A stretch of 10,496 bases of DNA from an uncultured Gammaproteobacteria bacterium (GTDB lineage: Bacteria; Pseudomonadota; Gammaproteobacteria; SZUA-140), in NCBI GenBank assembly GCA_945787585.1, contig CALZIG010000144.1, forward strand, positions 1 through 10,496. The letters are read 5' to 3'. The stretch's first letter is position 1. Each line of letters begins with the position of its first letter. Position numbers and translations under genes: made by a program. The notes below the pieces were generated by a model. The model did not search any database, was not told the DNA's origin, and saw nothing but the letters and a program-made list of their open reading frames with translations. This document shows, piece by piece, positions 1 to 7,220 of this stretch.

Positions 1-117
1 CAGTTACGCGATAAACAGCAAGACCTGCTAGACCTGTGCCACGGTATAAAACGCAATAGCCTCGCTCAAAGCAGCAGCGGTAAAATCCTCAATTTCAAAC
101 GGGTCAATAAACGATAG
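1..117 (+). CDS. C-terminal end of an unidentified protein (5' end outside window)
   Basis: The plus-strand frame is open from the first base to a TAG at 115-117, giving 38 codons. The tail is polar and basic: it begins QLRDKQQDLLDLCHGIKR, which could form an amphipathic helix, and ends in a Lys/Arg-rich stretch (KRVNKR). I do not recognise the family. It would be the only plus-strand gene here and would converge on the DUF3301 gene across 99 nt. The open frame is short enough to occur by chance, so this is a tentative call. Confidence 0.4.
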   Translation, partial: QLRDKQQDLLDLCHGIKRNSLAQSSSGKILNFKRVNKR

Positions 118-216
118 TGCGATTGTTTAAATCATTGAGGCCATCAGTTAAGCAACTTGGCCGCGAGTAAAACGTCCGCGCGATTTACCACACATGCCTA
201 AAAGCGCGGGCATTGA

Positions 217-528
217 TCATTTATGTGGCGCCATCTCAACATAGTTTAAGCGACGCCCAAGAAACTGCATTTCACCTCGATAGCGCTCATCACCCAACGT
301 CGAAAACTCAAAGCTAAAGCAACATAACAACGCCACACGTCCTTTTGCATTACGGCGGAAACGAACCCTGGACAACACCACGCTGTCATCGAGAAACTGC
401 ACGTCACTTTCATCGCAACGGCGCTTTGCGATCTGATAGGCGACCTGCTTTAGCTCATTGGTGCGCCACCAGAAGGCGACCGCCAGTGCAATAGCACACA
501 GCAGCAGGAGTTCAAAGAGCGATGGCAT
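217..528 (-). CDS. DUF3301 family single-pass membrane protein
   Basis: This 103-residue protein has an N-terminal hydrophobic segment (about residues 4-20) ending in the FWWR signature, followed by a small basic soluble domain. It shows the conserved DUF3301 features as I recall them: a Cys at 38, the VQFLDDSVVL block (43-52), an Arg-rich strand (RVRFRR), FEF at 73-75, ERYRG (81-85) and a closing LGRRL segment. Length fits the family, whose biochemical function is unknown. It starts 18 nt after the transglycosylase stop codon and is probably cotranscribed with it. No clear Shine-Dalgarno precedes the ATG, which suggests translation may depend on the upstream gene. Family assignment is fairly secure. 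Confidence 0.85.
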   Translation of the reverse strand: MPSLFELLLLCAIALAVAFWWRTNELKQVAYQIAKRRCDESDVQFLDDSVVLSRVRFRRNAKGRVALLCCFSFEFSTLGDERYRGEMQFLGRRLNYVEMAPHK

Positions 529-546
529 ACATCAGTGTGCAGTTAA

Positions 547-1515
547 TTATTGAGCAACGGCATCCGCCAGCGAACCGACGGCGATTGCAAATTTATGTGA
601 GCGATTCCAGTCCAGTATTGCGTTGTAATTGGCGGGATATGTAATGAAGGCGCGCTCACCCGGGCCATCCGGCTGCACCACTATCGCGATTAGATCACGT
701 TTGGGAAGGTCTTTACCAAACAACTTTCGCACGCCCAGTGACTGCCACTCTGCCAGCGGTTTTTTTACTTTATCTTTAATCAGTGTCTGATCAAAGTTAT
801 CCGGTAGCGTCACCTCGCGCCCCCATGTCTGATCATCCCGCCAGCCAATACTGGAGAGGTAATGAGCGGCAGAGGCAAAGGCGTCTGCCTTTGATTCCCA
901 TATATTGATCTTGCCATCGCCATCACCATCCATTGCATAGGCGAGAAACGTTGAAGGCATGAACTGCGTCTGCCCCATCGCGCCCGCCCATGAGCCCGTC
1001 ATCTTGTCCACCGTGATATGCCCTTCGTCGAGAATCTTCAACGCGTCCAGCAACTGCTTGCGAAAAAACGTAGCGCGACGCGGATCATATGCCAGTGTCG
1101 TCAATGCCCCGATCACATAGTGGCCGCCAGTGAAACGTCCGTAGCTGGTCTCCATGCCCCAGAAGGCGACAATAAAGCGCCCCTGCACCCCGAAACGTGA
1201 TTCGATCCGCTGCAATAATGCTCGATTTTCTTTGTACTCTTTACGCCCGAGGTCAATTCGGTACTGGGTCACACGCTTATCAAAATAATCCTGAAAGGTT
1301 TGAATCGTCTCTGGCTGCGAGCGGTCGAGTTTAACCACGCGAGGGCTCGGCTTGACCCCGATAAATGCTTTTTCAAGGGTCTCATCCGAGATTCCGTTCT
1401 CACGTGCTTGCTGTTTTAAATCGATCAGCCAGCGATCAAATTCAATATCCTCATTCGCCATCGTCACCCATGGCAATAAGCATAAAAGTAGTAGTAACGA
1501 CAGTTTATTGGTCAT
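547..1515 (-). CDS. Periplasmic lytic murein transglycosylase, MltB family (GH103, SLT_2 domain)
   Basis: This family cleaves the MurNAc-GlcNAc bond of peptidoglycan and forms 1,6-anhydro-MurNAc ends. The 322-residue protein has a signal peptide (hydrophobic 5-19) with likely cleavage after VTMA, about residue 20. Cys12 is preceded by leucines, not a lipobox, so the enzyme is predicted to be soluble in the periplasm rather than an outer-membrane lipoprotein like E. coli MltB. The catalytic Glu is most likely E122 in WGMETSYG. GSWAGAMGQTQFMPS (174-188) is the family's substrate-groove motif. Residues 196-207 form a canonical 12-residue EF-hand loop (D196, D198, D200, G201, I203, E207), matching the calcium site known in Slt35. 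The ATG follows the cyclic-di-GMP gene by 64 nt with only a weak GAAGTG ribosome site. Paralogs such as the MltB2-type enzymes make a precise gene symbol unsafe. Confidence 0.93.
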   Translation of the reverse strand: MTNKLSLLLLLCLLPWVTMANEDIEFDRWLIDLKQQARENGISDETLEKAFIGVKPSPRVVKLDRSQPETIQTFQDYFDKRVTQYRIDLGRKEYKENRALLQRIESRFGVQGRFIVAFWGMETSYGRFTGGHYVIGALTTLAYDPRRATFFRKQLLDALKILDEGHITVDKMTGSWAGAMGQTQFMPSTFLAYAMDGDGDGKINIWESKADAFASAAHYLSSIGWRDDQTWGREVTLPDNFDQTLIKDKVKKPLAEWQSLGVRKLFGKDLPKRDLIAIVVQPDGPGERAFITYPANYNAILDWNRSHKFAIAVGSLADAVAQ

Positions 1516-1579
1516 TATTAAACACTTCAGTAGTGAATGATAAGCTCATTTTACCCAATGCCATCGCGCGTTTGCACAC

Positions 1580-4258
1580 TTATATATCATAACTACTCAC
1601 CGTTTTAGCCCCGCGCTTTAATGAATCAGCTAAAAACAGGGAAAGGTCATCCGCATGTAACGCCTGGCTATAATGAAATCCCTGTGCTGAATCACACTGT
1701 AGACCCTTCAAAAAATCGACTTGCGCTTCAGTTTCGACCCCTTCAGCGACAATATTAAGTTTCAGGCTGCGCGCCATCGCAATAATCGCTGTCACAATCG
1801 CACGGTCATCTGGATCATCACAAACATCACGTACAAAGGAACGATCAATTTTCAACGTATCGATCGGAAATCGTTTTAAATAACTAAGGGATGAATACCC
1901 AGTGCCAAAGTCATCCAATGAGAGTCGCACCCCCATATCATCGATACGGTTCAAAGTCCTGGAGACTAACTGATGCTGCTCCATTAACAACGTTTCTGTA
2001 ATTTCCAGTTCAATGGTTGCGGGATCTAGTTGGTAATGCGCAATGATCTGTTCGATGTCACGATCAAATTCAGCGCTTCTAAACTGACGACTCGATAAGT
2101 TAACCGCCATCTGAAACGAAGGATCAAATTGCGTCTGTAACCTCTTAAGCTGAGCACAAGCCGTTTCCAGTACCCATGCCCCTACTTCAATAATCAAACC
2201 CGTCTCTTCTAATATGGGCACAAATAAATCTGGAGATATTTCGCCCTGAACTCCCGCCTTATTATCCGCCATAAAAGCCGGCATGGTTTCTGGAAACCAG
2301 CGTAACAGCGCCTCTACTCCAATCAGTTTGTTGCTGACAAGAGCGAATTGAGGCTGATAATAAAGCTCAAAGGCCCCCTGCTTAACTGCATTGCGCACGC
2401 ACGTCTCAAATGTTAATCGTTCGTAGGCACGCGCACCCATCTCTGAAGAGTAGAATTCATAGCGATTACGCCCATGTTCTTTAGCACGATACATCGCAAT
2501 ATCGGCGTGTTTTAACAGCGTACTGGCATCTTTACCATCATCCGGACAGAGCGTCACGCCGATGCTTGCCGAAATATAAAGTTCCTGTTCCTGAATCTGG
2601 AGGGGCGCATTGAACGCAGCCTGAACTTTTTTTACTAGATGGGTTACTTCATCATGGTGATAAACCTCTTCCAGTAAAACAACGAATTCATCCCCGCCAA
2701 ACCGAACGACTGTATCAGAAGCGCGTAGCGAGGCCAGTAGTAAGCGTGACACTTCTTTAATAGCGCTATCACCAATGTCATGCCCCAATGTGTCATTGAT
2801 CATTTTAAAATGATCAATATCGATGAACAGGATTGCAACTCGTGTTTCATCGCGTTTTGCCCTTGTAATTGCCTGCGTAAGGCGATCCATCATCATCGAT
2901 CGATTGGGCAATTGAGTAAGTGCATCATGATGCGCCATAAAGCGCAGCCGTTCCTGTGACTCGATACGCTCAGTAATGTCACGCCCGGTAAAAATAAAGT
3001 GGGTAATCCTGCCGTCAGCATCTTTTAATGGCGTAATCGTTTTTTCTTCATAAAACAACATGCCATCCTTACGACGATTAATCAGTATGTCATTAAATAC
3101 TTTGCCCGACTTTATCGTCCGCCACAGTTCATCATAAAAATGATTATCCTGTTCTCCTGAACCAAAAAACTCAGGCTTGGCACCAATCGCCTCATCATAA
3201 CTATAACCAGTGAGCACTTCAAAAGCGGCATTAACATACTCAATGGTGCCACCACTATCGGTAATAATCACCGCATCTGCAGTTTGCTGCAGTGCCGTTG
3301 AGAACTTAAGCATTTTTGATTCATTCAGCTTTCGTTCACTGATATCCGTAATGCTGCCTCGCAATAACACGCCTTCATCGGAAGGAAAATGCACCAGCCG
3401 CACTTCACACACAATGCTATTCTGAGCCTCCCCCTCAAACAACCACTCAAATGCAGTCACTTCACCAGCAATCATCGCCTGATCAATATACTGTTCAAGG
3501 AGTGCATCTGTTGAGCCATCTTGCCCCAGCACTTTGGCTGTCAATACAGAAAAGTTTTTTCCAATCAACTGATCTCGTGAACAGCCAAAAATAACTTCGG
3601 CATTAATATTGGCATCGATAAACTGATTGGACTCAACATCAAGCACCAGAATCGCTTCCGGGGCATGCTCTACAAGTGTTCGGAAACGTTCGTCACTATG
3701 ACGCGCATTCTTCAATGCCAGCATACTATTCAGCGACTCAGTCAGGCGATTGACTACTTCGTTAAAGAGCTGTACTTCATTAAGACTAAAATCATGATAG
3801 CGAGTGCAGTGGTGCAGCTGGAGTAGCCATGGTTTACCGACACGCGTGGCAATCACCTTCGATAGCTGCACTTTAACCGAGAAGGCGGCCATCATTTCAT
3901 GTTCTAAGGCTGACTCTCGAATATCGCTAATGATCGGCCCCGGTGAGGCAAGCAACGCTTCAAGGCTACGCTTATTGGCAGGAGTTATAGTGACAGGGGT
4001 GATGACAGCATGCTCGCCGCTCCACTGTGGAATAGACTTTGCGACTTTAACATTTAAATATGCGGCATCGGGATCACAAGGGTGAAGTAGCCATACCCTA
4101 TCACATTGAAAGATATCGAGGATTTCACTCAGGGCATTATCCAGCATCTGTTCCAGTGTAGTGGAACGATTACTTGCGTCATTAATCCGTCGTAACGAAT
4201 CGATCAGGTCAATACTGTAATGCTTATTAAGAATTTTATTATCGTTATTCGTATTCAC
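1580..4258 (-). CDS. GAF-PAS-PAS-GGDEF-EAL cyclic-di-GMP synthase/phosphodiesterase
   Basis: This is a cytoplasmic sensor enzyme with no membrane segment. Positions count the TTG at 4261 as residue 1. A GAF-like domain (about 20-185, with CDRVWLLHPCDPDA) is followed by PAS domains at about 190-310 and 317-432, each ending in an ITDISER/RDITER linker. The GGDEF domain spans about 436-605, with intact GGDEF at 522-526 and an RxxD inhibitory site at 513-516. The EAL domain spans about 618-880, with EAL at 650-652, N721, E753, DDFGTG at 783-788, K804, E840 and Q860. Diguanylate cyclase and phosphodiesterase residues both look intact, so direction of activity cannot be predicted. A roughly 12-residue insertion follows EALLRW. 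No in-frame ATG is near the start: an in-frame TGA lies just upstream, leaving TTG (4261) or GTG (4258). I chose GTG for its better distance from AGTGAG. Confidence 0.93.
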   Translation of the reverse strand: MNTNNDNKILNKHYSIDLIDSLRRINDASNRSTTLEQMLDNALSEILDIFQCDRVWLLHPCDPDAAYLNVKVAKSIPQWSGEHAVITPVTITPANKRSLEALLASPGPIISDIRESALEHEMMAAFSVKVQLSKVIATRVGKPWLLQLHHCTRYHDFSLNEVQLFNEVVNRLTESLNSMLALKNARHSDERFRTLVEHAPEAILVLDVESNQFIDANINAEVIFGCSRDQLIGKNFSVLTAKVLGQDGSTDALLEQYIDQAMIAGEVTAFEWLFEGEAQNSIVCEVRLVHFPSDEGVLLRGSITDISERKLNESKMLKFSTALQQTADAVIITDSGGTIEYVNAAFEVLTGYSYDEAIGAKPEFFGSGEQDNHFYDELWRTIKSGKVFNDILINRRKDGMLFYEEKTITPLKDADGRITHFIFTGRDITERIESQERLRFMAHHDALTQLPNRSMMMDRLTQAITRAKRDETRVAILFIDIDHFKMINDTLGHDIGDSAIKEVSRLLLASLRASDTVVRFGGDEFVVLLEEVYHHDEVTHLVKKVQAAFNAPLQIQEQELYISASIGVTLCPDDGKDASTLLKHADIAMYRAKEHGRNRYEFYSSEMGARAYERLTFETCVRNAVKQGAFELYYQPQFALVSNKLIGVEALLRWFPETMPAFMADNKAGVQGEISPDLFVPILEETGLIIEVGAWVLETACAQLKRLQTQFDPSFQMAVNLSSRQFRSAEFDRDIEQIIAHYQLDPATIELEITETLLMEQHQLVSRTLNRIDDMGVRLSLDDFGTGYSSLSYLKRFPIDTLKIDRSFVRDVCDDPDDRAIVTAIIAMARSLKLNIVAEGVETEAQVDFLKGLQCDSAQGFHYSQALHADDLSLFLADSLKRGAKTVSSYDI

Positions 4259-4322
4259 CAACCGCTCACTTCAGCAAACCATACCGCTATATTAGACTCA
4301 ACCATCTTACAAGCGAAGACGT

Positions 4323-4351
4323 ATTTAAGTAAGCCTCGCTTTCTAAATCAA
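4323..4351 (-). promoter_or_regulatory. Candidate sigma70 promoter for the cyclic-di-GMP gene
   Basis: Reading the minus strand, TTGATT (4346-4351) and TTAAAT (4323-4328) are separated by exactly 17 nt. Each matches consensus at four of six positions. This would give a leader of roughly 55-60 nt before the GTG start. The match is moderate and the surrounding sequence is AT-rich, so a chance hit is possible. Confidence 0.3.
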
Positions 4352-4399
4352 CAACACAACAAAAATAGCTCACAATAACAATAACATAACAACGACGAA

Positions 4400-4429
4400 G
4401 TTAACATAAAAAACCCAGACTGTGTTAAC
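4400..4429. repeat. Inverted repeat GTTAACA/TGTTAAC downstream of yaaA
   Basis: GTTAACA (4400-4406) and TGTTAAC (4423-4429) form a perfect 7-bp inverted repeat with a 16-nt spacer. The right arm is itself part of the 8-bp palindrome TGTTAACA (4423-4430). The spacer holds a run of six T on the minus strand (4408-4413), preceded by an imperfect short stem. It may therefore be a weak terminator for yaaA, or a regulator-binding site upstream of the cyclic-di-GMP gene. Neither reading is proven. Confidence 0.4.
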
Positions 4430-4451
4430 AATAAATCATCGTGACGAACGA

Positions 4452-5222
4452 CTATTGTTGACGCGTAAACACCCAGTCAAGGTCACTCGACAAGTCTGCA
4501 TTAAAGCGATAACCGTCCTGATCAAATGCCTTCATCATTTGTGGGTCAGTTATGCGCTGCTTAATAATGTAACGGCTCAACATGCCTCGCGCCTTCTTGG
4601 CGTAAACCCCCATCACCTTGTATTGACCATTTTTAAGCTCTTTAAAGTGAGGGGTTATCACCCTCGCCTGCAACAGTTCAGGTTTTATCGCTTTGAAGTA
4701 TTCATTTGACGCAAGATTGATCAGATACTTTGCACCACTTTTTTTTAACTGGACATTTAAACCCTGAGTAATATGATCACCCCAAAACTCATACAAATTC
4801 TTTCCACGCGCCGTATCTATCTTACGGCCCATCTCCAGACGATAAGACAACATTAAATCAAGCGGCCTTAACAACCCATAGAGCCCTGAAAGAATACGCA
4901 GATGTTGCTGTGCAAACTTAAGGTCTTTATTATCAAAGGTAAAGGCATCCAATCCAACATAGACATCCCCTTTAAATGCGAACACCGCCTGCCTGGCACG
5001 CTTTGGGGTAAACGGCCTGCGCCACTGCTTAAAGCGCTCTACATTAAGGCTTGCAATCTTTTCACTGACCGCCATCAGCGACTGCAGATCGGCTGCTGAA
5101 TATTGACGTGCACGTTTAACAAGCAAGGCGGCATCGTCGAGGTAATCAGGCATCGTATGCAACGAGGTGTTGACTGGCGTTTCGTAATCGAGGGTCTTGG
5201 CGGGGGAAATCACTAACAACAT
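4452..5222 (-). CDS. yaaA: Peroxide stress protein YaaA (UPF0246 family)
   Basis: YaaA proteins limit Fenton damage by lowering free intracellular iron during peroxide stress (known from E. coli, where OxyR controls the gene) and have been reported to bind DNA. This 256-residue protein shows the family signatures: SPAKTLDY at 6-13, KGDVYVGL at 84-91, the LRILSGLYGLLRPLDLM block at 108-124, YRLEMG at 127-132 and LINLASNEYF at 167-176. Length is normal for the family. A longer version from GTG at 5228 is possible, but the ATG at 5222 gives the usual short M-hydrophobic-ISPAK start and leaves GAGTAAG as a ribosome site. I saw no convincing OxyR site upstream. The gene has its own extended -10 promoter and appears monocistronic. 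Confidence 0.96.
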   Translation of the reverse strand: MLLVISPAKTLDYETPVNTSLHTMPDYLDDAALLVKRARQYSAADLQSLMAVSEKIASLNVERFKQWRRPFTPKRARQAVFAFKGDVYVGLDAFTFDNKDLKFAQQHLRILSGLYGLLRPLDLMLSYRLEMGRKIDTARGKNLYEFWGDHITQGLNVQLKKSGAKYLINLASNEYFKAIKPELLQARVITPHFKELKNGQYKVMGVYAKKARGMLSRYIIKQRITDPQMMKAFDQDGYRFNADLSSDLDWVFTRQQ

Positions 5223-5256
5223 AACCACTTACTCATGAGTAATAGACAATGTTGCC

Positions 5257-5285
5257 ATTATAACAGCATGGCGAAAAAAACAATT
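5257..5285 (-). promoter_or_regulatory. Extended -10 promoter of yaaA
   Basis: On the minus strand, TGTTATAAT (5257-5265) is a perfect TATAAT with the TGn extension of extended -10 promoters. The -35 position 17 nt upstream reads AATTGT (5280-5285), a poor match, as is common when an extended -10 is present. The start point would lie near 5250, giving a leader of roughly 28 nt before the yaaA ATG. Confidence 0.6.
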
Positions 5286-5358
5286 CTTCACAGCCACTTA
5301 GTGTTTGTGTAACGCTTACGGGTAAAGCAGAACGACGAGCATCAACTCATTTAAGACA

Positions 5359-5661
5359 TTATGCCATATTGGGTGATAGCTGTTGTGATACTTCACGTAG
5401 TTTCTTTTCGAGATAGAAACAGACAAATGGCGTGATACCGCCAATCATGATCAATGCTGAGGTACTGTCCGGCAATTTATGGCGCTGCATCACCACCATC
5501 GCGCACCCCACATAGAGCATAAAGAGCATCCCGTGCGCCCAGCCCATTAGCGTGACGGCTTCAGGCACCCCTAGATAGTATTTGGCTGGCATTGCAGCAA
5601 AGAGCAATAATAGAAATGAAACACCTTCGACCATACTGATAATTCTAAATATTCTAAGCAT
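5359..5661 (-). CDS. DUF3817 family small membrane protein
   Basis: This 100-residue protein is mostly hydrophobic, with three predicted membrane helices at about 8-27, 35-57 and 67-84 and a short charged C-terminal tail (EKKLREVSQQ). It matches DUF3817 by the opening FRIISMVEGVSFLLLL, the MPAKYYLGVPEAV loop (24-36), GWAHGMLFMLY (40-50) and the closing FYLEKKLRE. Function is unknown. The ATG is the only in-frame start, because a TAA lies eight codons upstream, yet no Shine-Dalgarno precedes it. It is separated from the aminotransferase by a strong terminator and from yaaA by that gene's promoter, so it is probably transcribed alone from a promoter I could not identify. Confidence 0.88.
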   Translation of the reverse strand: MLRIFRIISMVEGVSFLLLLFAAMPAKYYLGVPEAVTLMGWAHGMLFMLYVGCAMVVMQRHKLPDSTSALIMIGGITPFVCFYLEKKLREVSQQLSPNMA

Positions 5662-5698
5662 ATTGATTTTTCGTCTTGTGCGTTATTCTTTCAGACGA

Positions 5699-5725
5699 TT
5701 ACGCGCTGATTTTCCCATTCAACAT
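5699..5725 (-). other. Possible 8-codon leader ORF upstream of the DUF3817 gene
   Basis: The minus strand reads ATG plus seven codons (MLNGKISA) and TAA. A purine-rich GGAGGGTGAGGGGG stretch precedes it, and its last GAGG lies about 7 nt from the ATG. This is a far better ribosome site than that of the DUF3817 gene, whose ATG lies 37 nt beyond the stop. It could be a leader peptide or chance; there is no codon signature of attenuation. Confidence 0.2.
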
Positions 5726-5826
5726 CGTCGCCCCCTCACCCTCCAGTGATACTACATCCTAAAGCCTGCCTGCTTGAATATCAACTCGATTACCTCTCCT
5801 CTCAACCAGGTTTCAGCCGTAGCCAA

Positions 5827-5848
5827 TAAAAAACCCGCCGAAGCGGGT
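5827..5848 (-). terminator. Intrinsic terminator of the aminotransferase gene
   Basis: The transcript folds as ACCCGC-UUCG-GCGGGU (5833-5848), a perfect 6-bp GC-rich stem with the very stable UUCG tetraloop, followed by a run of six T on the minus strand (5828-5833, of which one T pairs in the stem). It begins 33 nt after the aminotransferase stop codon. Confidence 0.92.
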
Positions 5849-5881
5849 CTTACAAGCACATACTAATACCACGAGCATCGA

Positions 5882-7066
5882 CTAAGCGGCGGTCAGCACC
5901 TTCTCTGCAGCACTCACAGCGACACCACGCTCATATTTTGCACCCATGCGGCCTAGCACGTCTTCAAGCGCAGCAAGGCAGAGCAGTACATTGCGAGTAT
6001 TACAGGCGTGCCCCATGAGGCCGATGCGCCACACCTTACCTGCCATCACACCCAGACCAGCACCGATTTCAAGGCTGTAATCACGCAGTAACACGCCGCG
6101 TACCGCAGCGTCATCTACCCCCTCAGGAATCGTGATGGCATTAAGTTGCGGCAGACGATGCGCCTCATCAACCACAAAATTGAGCCCCATCGATTCCAGC
6201 CCTGCGCGCAACGCAAGATGATGTTTTTGATGACGTGCCCATGCATTCTCCAGCCGTTCATCCTGTAGCATCACCAGCGCCTCATGCAGTCCATAAAGTG
6301 CATTAACCGGCGCCGTGTGATGGTACGCCCGCTTACCATCACCCCCCCAATACGCCATCACCAGGTTCAGATCGAGAAACCAGCTCTGTACTTTAGTTTT
6401 ACGATTGCTAATTTTCTCCAGTGCACGCGCGCTAAAACTGACCGGCGATAATCCGGGCGTACAGGAGAGGCACTTTTGCGTGCCGGAATAGATCGCATCA
6501 ATCGCCCACTCATCCACCATTAATGGTGTACCCGCCAGTGAGGTGACGGCATCGACGATCGTCAAACAGTCATATTTGTGGGAAATTTCAACCAACGTTT
6601 TCGCATCAGATTGCGCACCCGTTGAGGTCTCTGCGTGAACAAAGGCAACAACTTTTGCATCCGCATTGAGCTTCAATGCATCTTCCAGTTTTTGCGGATC
6701 GACCGTGTCACCCCAGCTATCTTCCACCATCACTGCGCTGCCACCACAACGCTCAACATTCTCTTTCATGCGGCCACCAAAAACACCATTTTGGCAAACG
6801 ATGACTTTATCGCCCGGCTCCACTAGATTCGTGAAGCAGCTCTCCATGCCCGCAGAGCCCGGTGCGGAGACCGGCATCGTCATCTCATTTTCGGTCTGAA
6901 ATGCATATTTCAGCAGCCGTTTCACCTCATCCATCATGCCCACAAAAGCAGGGTCCAGATGGCCAATGGTCGGGCGTGACATTGCTTCAAGGATGCGAGG
7001 ATTGACGTCCGAAGGACCAGGTCCCATCAAGGTGCGTTGTGGCGGGTGAAACGAGCGTACAGTCAT
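5882..7066 (-). CDS. PLP-dependent alanine/serine-glyoxylate aminotransferase family protein (class V)
   Basis: This 394-residue fold-type I aminotransferase resembles AGXT enzymes, which move an amino group from alanine or serine to glyoxylate to make glycine. It shows [11 protein letters not shown] (15-25), the [10 protein letters not shown] cofactor-phosphate region (67-76), D172 in IVDAVTS (expected to pair with the pyridine nitrogen), Schiff-base Lys198 in [16 protein letters not shown] (248-254) and substrate-carboxylate Arg347 in KVWRIGLMG. Length is normal for the family. The start is well supported by AAAGGAAG 5-6 nt upstream. The gene stands alone, with a candidate promoter before it and a strong terminator after it. 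Amino donor (alanine, serine or another) cannot be told from sequence; a 2-phosphoglycolate salvage role is plausible but inferred. Related class V enzymes such as phosphonate aminotransferases fit less well. Confidence 0.93.
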   Translation of the reverse strand: MTVRSFHPPQRTLMGPGPSDVNPRILEAMSRPTIGHLDPAFVGMMDEVKRLLKYAFQTENEMTMPVSAPGSAGMESCFTNLVEPGDKVIVCQNGVFGGRMKENVERCGGSAVMVEDSWGDTVDPQKLEDALKLNADAKVVAFVHAETSTGAQSDAKTLVEISHKYDCLTIVDAVTSLAGTPLMVDEWAIDAIYSGTQKCLSCTPGLSPVSFSARALEKISNRKTKVQSWFLDLNLVMAYWGGDGKRAYHHTAPVNALYGLHEALVMLQDERLENAWARHQKHHLALRAGLESMGLNFVVDEAHRLPQLNAITIPEGVDDAAVRGVLLRDYSLEIGAGLGVMAGKVWRIGLMGHACNTRNVLLCLAALEDVLGRMGAKYERGVAVSAAEKVLTAA

Positions 7067-7117
7067 ATTACTTCCTTTAATCTAAAGTTTCAGTTTATTC
7101 AAATTCAGTGGTCGGGA

Positions 7118-7146
7118 TTTATAACGCAAAGCGACACTCAGCACAA
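7118..7146 (-). promoter_or_regulatory. Candidate sigma70 promoter of the aminotransferase gene
   Basis: On the minus strand, TTGTGC (7141-7146) and TATAAA (7118-7123) are separated by 17 nt. The -10 matches at five of six positions and the -35 at three. Transcription would begin near 7111, leaving a leader of about 45 nt that contains the strong ribosome site AAAGGAAG. Confidence 0.4.
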
Positions 7147-7220
7147 ATCACGATTCATATCACAGGGCATGCTTAATAAATAATTTAAATTCAATAACAA
7201 CAATAACCATTTGATAGTTA

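Noticed and set aside
176..213. CCGCGC/GCGCGG and ATGCC/GGCAT inverted repeats at the convergent junction, considered as a bidirectional terminator
   Set aside because: The loops are long (22 and 10 nt) and no T-run follows on either strand.
1520..1545. CACT-ACTGA-AGTG hairpin just before the mltB start, considered as a terminator or a structure masking the ribosome site
   Set aside because: The stem is only 4 bp and the following T-run is three bases.
4371..4396. AAC/AAT-rich tract resembling a similar tract at 7191-7208, considered as a dispersed repeat
   Set aside because: The similarity is low-complexity only and has no defined unit boundaries.
5213..5236. Out-of-frame 7-codon ORF (MSKWLCC) overlapping the yaaA start
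   Set aside because: It has no ribosome site of its own and such short overlaps are common by chance.
7196..7220. ATAAC/GTTAT inverted repeat after the darP stop, considered as a terminator
   Set aside because: It is a 5-bp AT-rich stem with a 9-nt loop and no continuous T-run.
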